NCBI GenBank assembly: GCA_050115555.1
Contig: JASFQI010000081.1
Span: forward strand, 1-16,177
Direction of reading: 5' to 3'
DNA length: 16,177 bases
Origin: JASFQI01 sp050115555
GTDB lineage: Bacteria; Desulfobacterota; DSM-4660; Desulfatiglandales; HGW-15
The translations under genes were made by a program, and so were the position numbers. Numbering within the stretch: position 1 is the stretch's first letter; each line of letters begins with the position of its first letter. The notes under the pieces were generated by a model. That model was not told the origin of the DNA, made no database searches, and worked only from the letters and a program-made list of their open reading frames with translations. Shown here piece after piece: positions 15,244-16,177 of this stretch.

Positions 15244-16177
15244 ATGCCCGTGAATCCTTCGTCCCCTTCGTCGCAGGATGCGTTTTCTGCGTTTTTAGGT
15301 GCGTTCTTCGGGGACCTTGCAGGCACGGGGCAGGGATTTGCCGCCACCCGCCTGGCACCGGACGGTTCCCAGCGCACGTTTCTGCGGCTTGTCGCTGAAG
15401 ACGGGAATTTGAGTGTCATTGCCGTCAAGAATCCGCCTCTCTCCCGTGCTGCCCGAAGCGAGAACCGGTCGTACCTGGAGATCGGTCGCCACCTTAGAGG
15501 TGCAGGGGCCCCGGTCCCGGAAATGTATCGATGGAGCCTGAAGAACGGATGGTTTCTGATCGAGGACCTGGGGGACCGAAAGCTCCAGGCCGCAGCCTCC
15601 AATGCAGAGGAACGAATCCCCCTTTACGAACGCGTCTTGAGGCGCCTTTATTCCATGCAGACCCGGGGAGCGGCCGGCTTTGACACGGCCTGGTGCTGCC
15701 AGACGTCACGCTACGACCTGGACGTCATGCGTCGTTTGGAATCCGACTATTTTCGGGATGCGTTTCTCGGGCGCTATATGGGGCTGGACCCATCGCCGTA
15801 CGCGCTCGACGCCTGCTTCGATTATCTGGCCGAGACCGCCTCGCGGGCAGGCGCCAAGTGCTTCATGCACCGGGACTTTCAGTCCAGAAACCTGATGGTC
15901 CGTGGCGACGGGATCGGCGTCATAGATTGGCAGGGGGGCCGCCTTGGGCCGCAGGGTTACGACCTGGCCTCTCTCCTGATCGATCCTTACGTGAATCTGG
16001 AAGCAAGTGAGAGGCGCCACCTCTACAACACCTACCGCGGTATGCTCGAGGCGCACCAGCCGGGAGAAGTCGCACTCTTCGAAGACACCTACCCCTACCT
16101 TGCAATCCAGCGAAATCTCCAGATCCTGGGGGCCTTTGGCTTCCTGAGCCGCGTCCGGGGAAAGCCCTTTTTCGAGG
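15244..16177 (+). CDS. Aminoglycoside phosphotransferase-fold sugar kinase, AmgK-like (3' end outside window)
   Basis: The frame is open from ATG 15244 (AAGGAG four bases upstream) to the window end, giving 311 residues so far. It carries the kinase-like fold of the APH/AmgK family: GSQRTFLRL (nucleotide-binding turn), IAVKNPP (ATP-contacting Lys), WFLIEDLGD hinge region, the catalytic loop MHRDFQSRNLMV (~residues 218-229) and GVIDWQGGRLGPQGYDLASLLID, matching the Asp-Phe-Gln metal loop and YDLxSLL signature of AmgK anomeric MurNAc/GlcNAc kinases. The end of the frame (YLAIQRNLQILGAFGFLSRV) also fits AmgK, suggesting that little is missing. Pairing with the MurU-like gene 1.5 kb upstream suggests the product could supply MurNAc-1-phosphate; an unrelated small-molecule kinase is the alternative. 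Confidence 0.85.
   Translation, partial: MPVNPSSPSSQDAFSAFLGAFFGDLAGTGQGFAATRLAPDGSQRTFLRLVAEDGNLSVIAVKNPPLSRAARSENRSYLEIGRHLRGAGAPVPEMYRWSLKNGWFLIEDLGDRKLQAAASNAEERIPLYERVLRRLYSMQTRGAAGFDTAWCCQTSRYDLDVMRRLESDYFRDAFLGRYMGLDPSPYALDACFDYLAETASRAGAKCFMHRDFQSRNLMVRGDGIGVIDWQGGRLGPQGYDLASLLIDPYVNLEASERRHLYNTYRGMLEAHQPGEVALFEDTYPYLAIQRNLQILGAFGFLSRVRGKPFFE

Overview
The window reads as chromosomal DNA of a GC-rich Gram-negative bacterium, most likely a member of the former Deltaproteobacteria (Desulfobacterota). The clues are tandem-domain universal stress proteins, an EAL/HDOD protein, a multi-PAS hybrid kinase, a BirA-type biotin regulator with an ECF biotin transporter, and MurU/AmgK-like proteins. 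The phylum is inferred from gene content and composition. No rRNA, tRNA or phage gene was seen.

Layout. Positions 1-101 may hold the 3' end of an unidentified gene. Then come repeat A, a BirA-type operator, and the biotin genes birA, bioY, bioM, (repeat B) and bioN on the + strand. Next is a 1019-residue exported protein made of about twelve 26-27-residue RTX-like coils followed by HEAT repeats. Repeat C separates it from a convergent minus-strand cluster: nagZ, a two-domain Usp and a single-domain Usp. Upstream of nagZ, after a 313-base spacer with folding potential, lies a three-PAS hybrid histidine kinase gene on the minus strand. A nucleotidyltransferase (MurU-like) is divergent from the kinase. 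It converges across repeat D on an EAL/HDOD gene, which in turn is divergent from an AmgK-like sugar kinase cut by the window end.

Two functional themes stand out. The first is biotin: repressor/ligase plus the complete S, A and T components of a BioMNY transporter, with one operator in front. The second is a possible cell-wall recycling neighbourhood: NagZ, a MurU-like uridylyltransferase and an AmgK-like kinase would supply three steps of the anhydromuropeptide salvage route known from Pseudomonas. Here they are scattered among signalling and stress genes.

The most unusual content is the intergenic DNA. Four copies (A-D) of a modular, heptamer-built repeat occupy gene 3' ends. Each has purine-rich/pyrimidine-rich terminal arms in inverted orientation, GC-rich hairpins with three-base loops, a GGTGTTGA-type zone and a CACGAAT-type zone. 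In three cases an arm provides the stop codon of the neighbouring gene, and in BioM apparently also the last ~14 residues.
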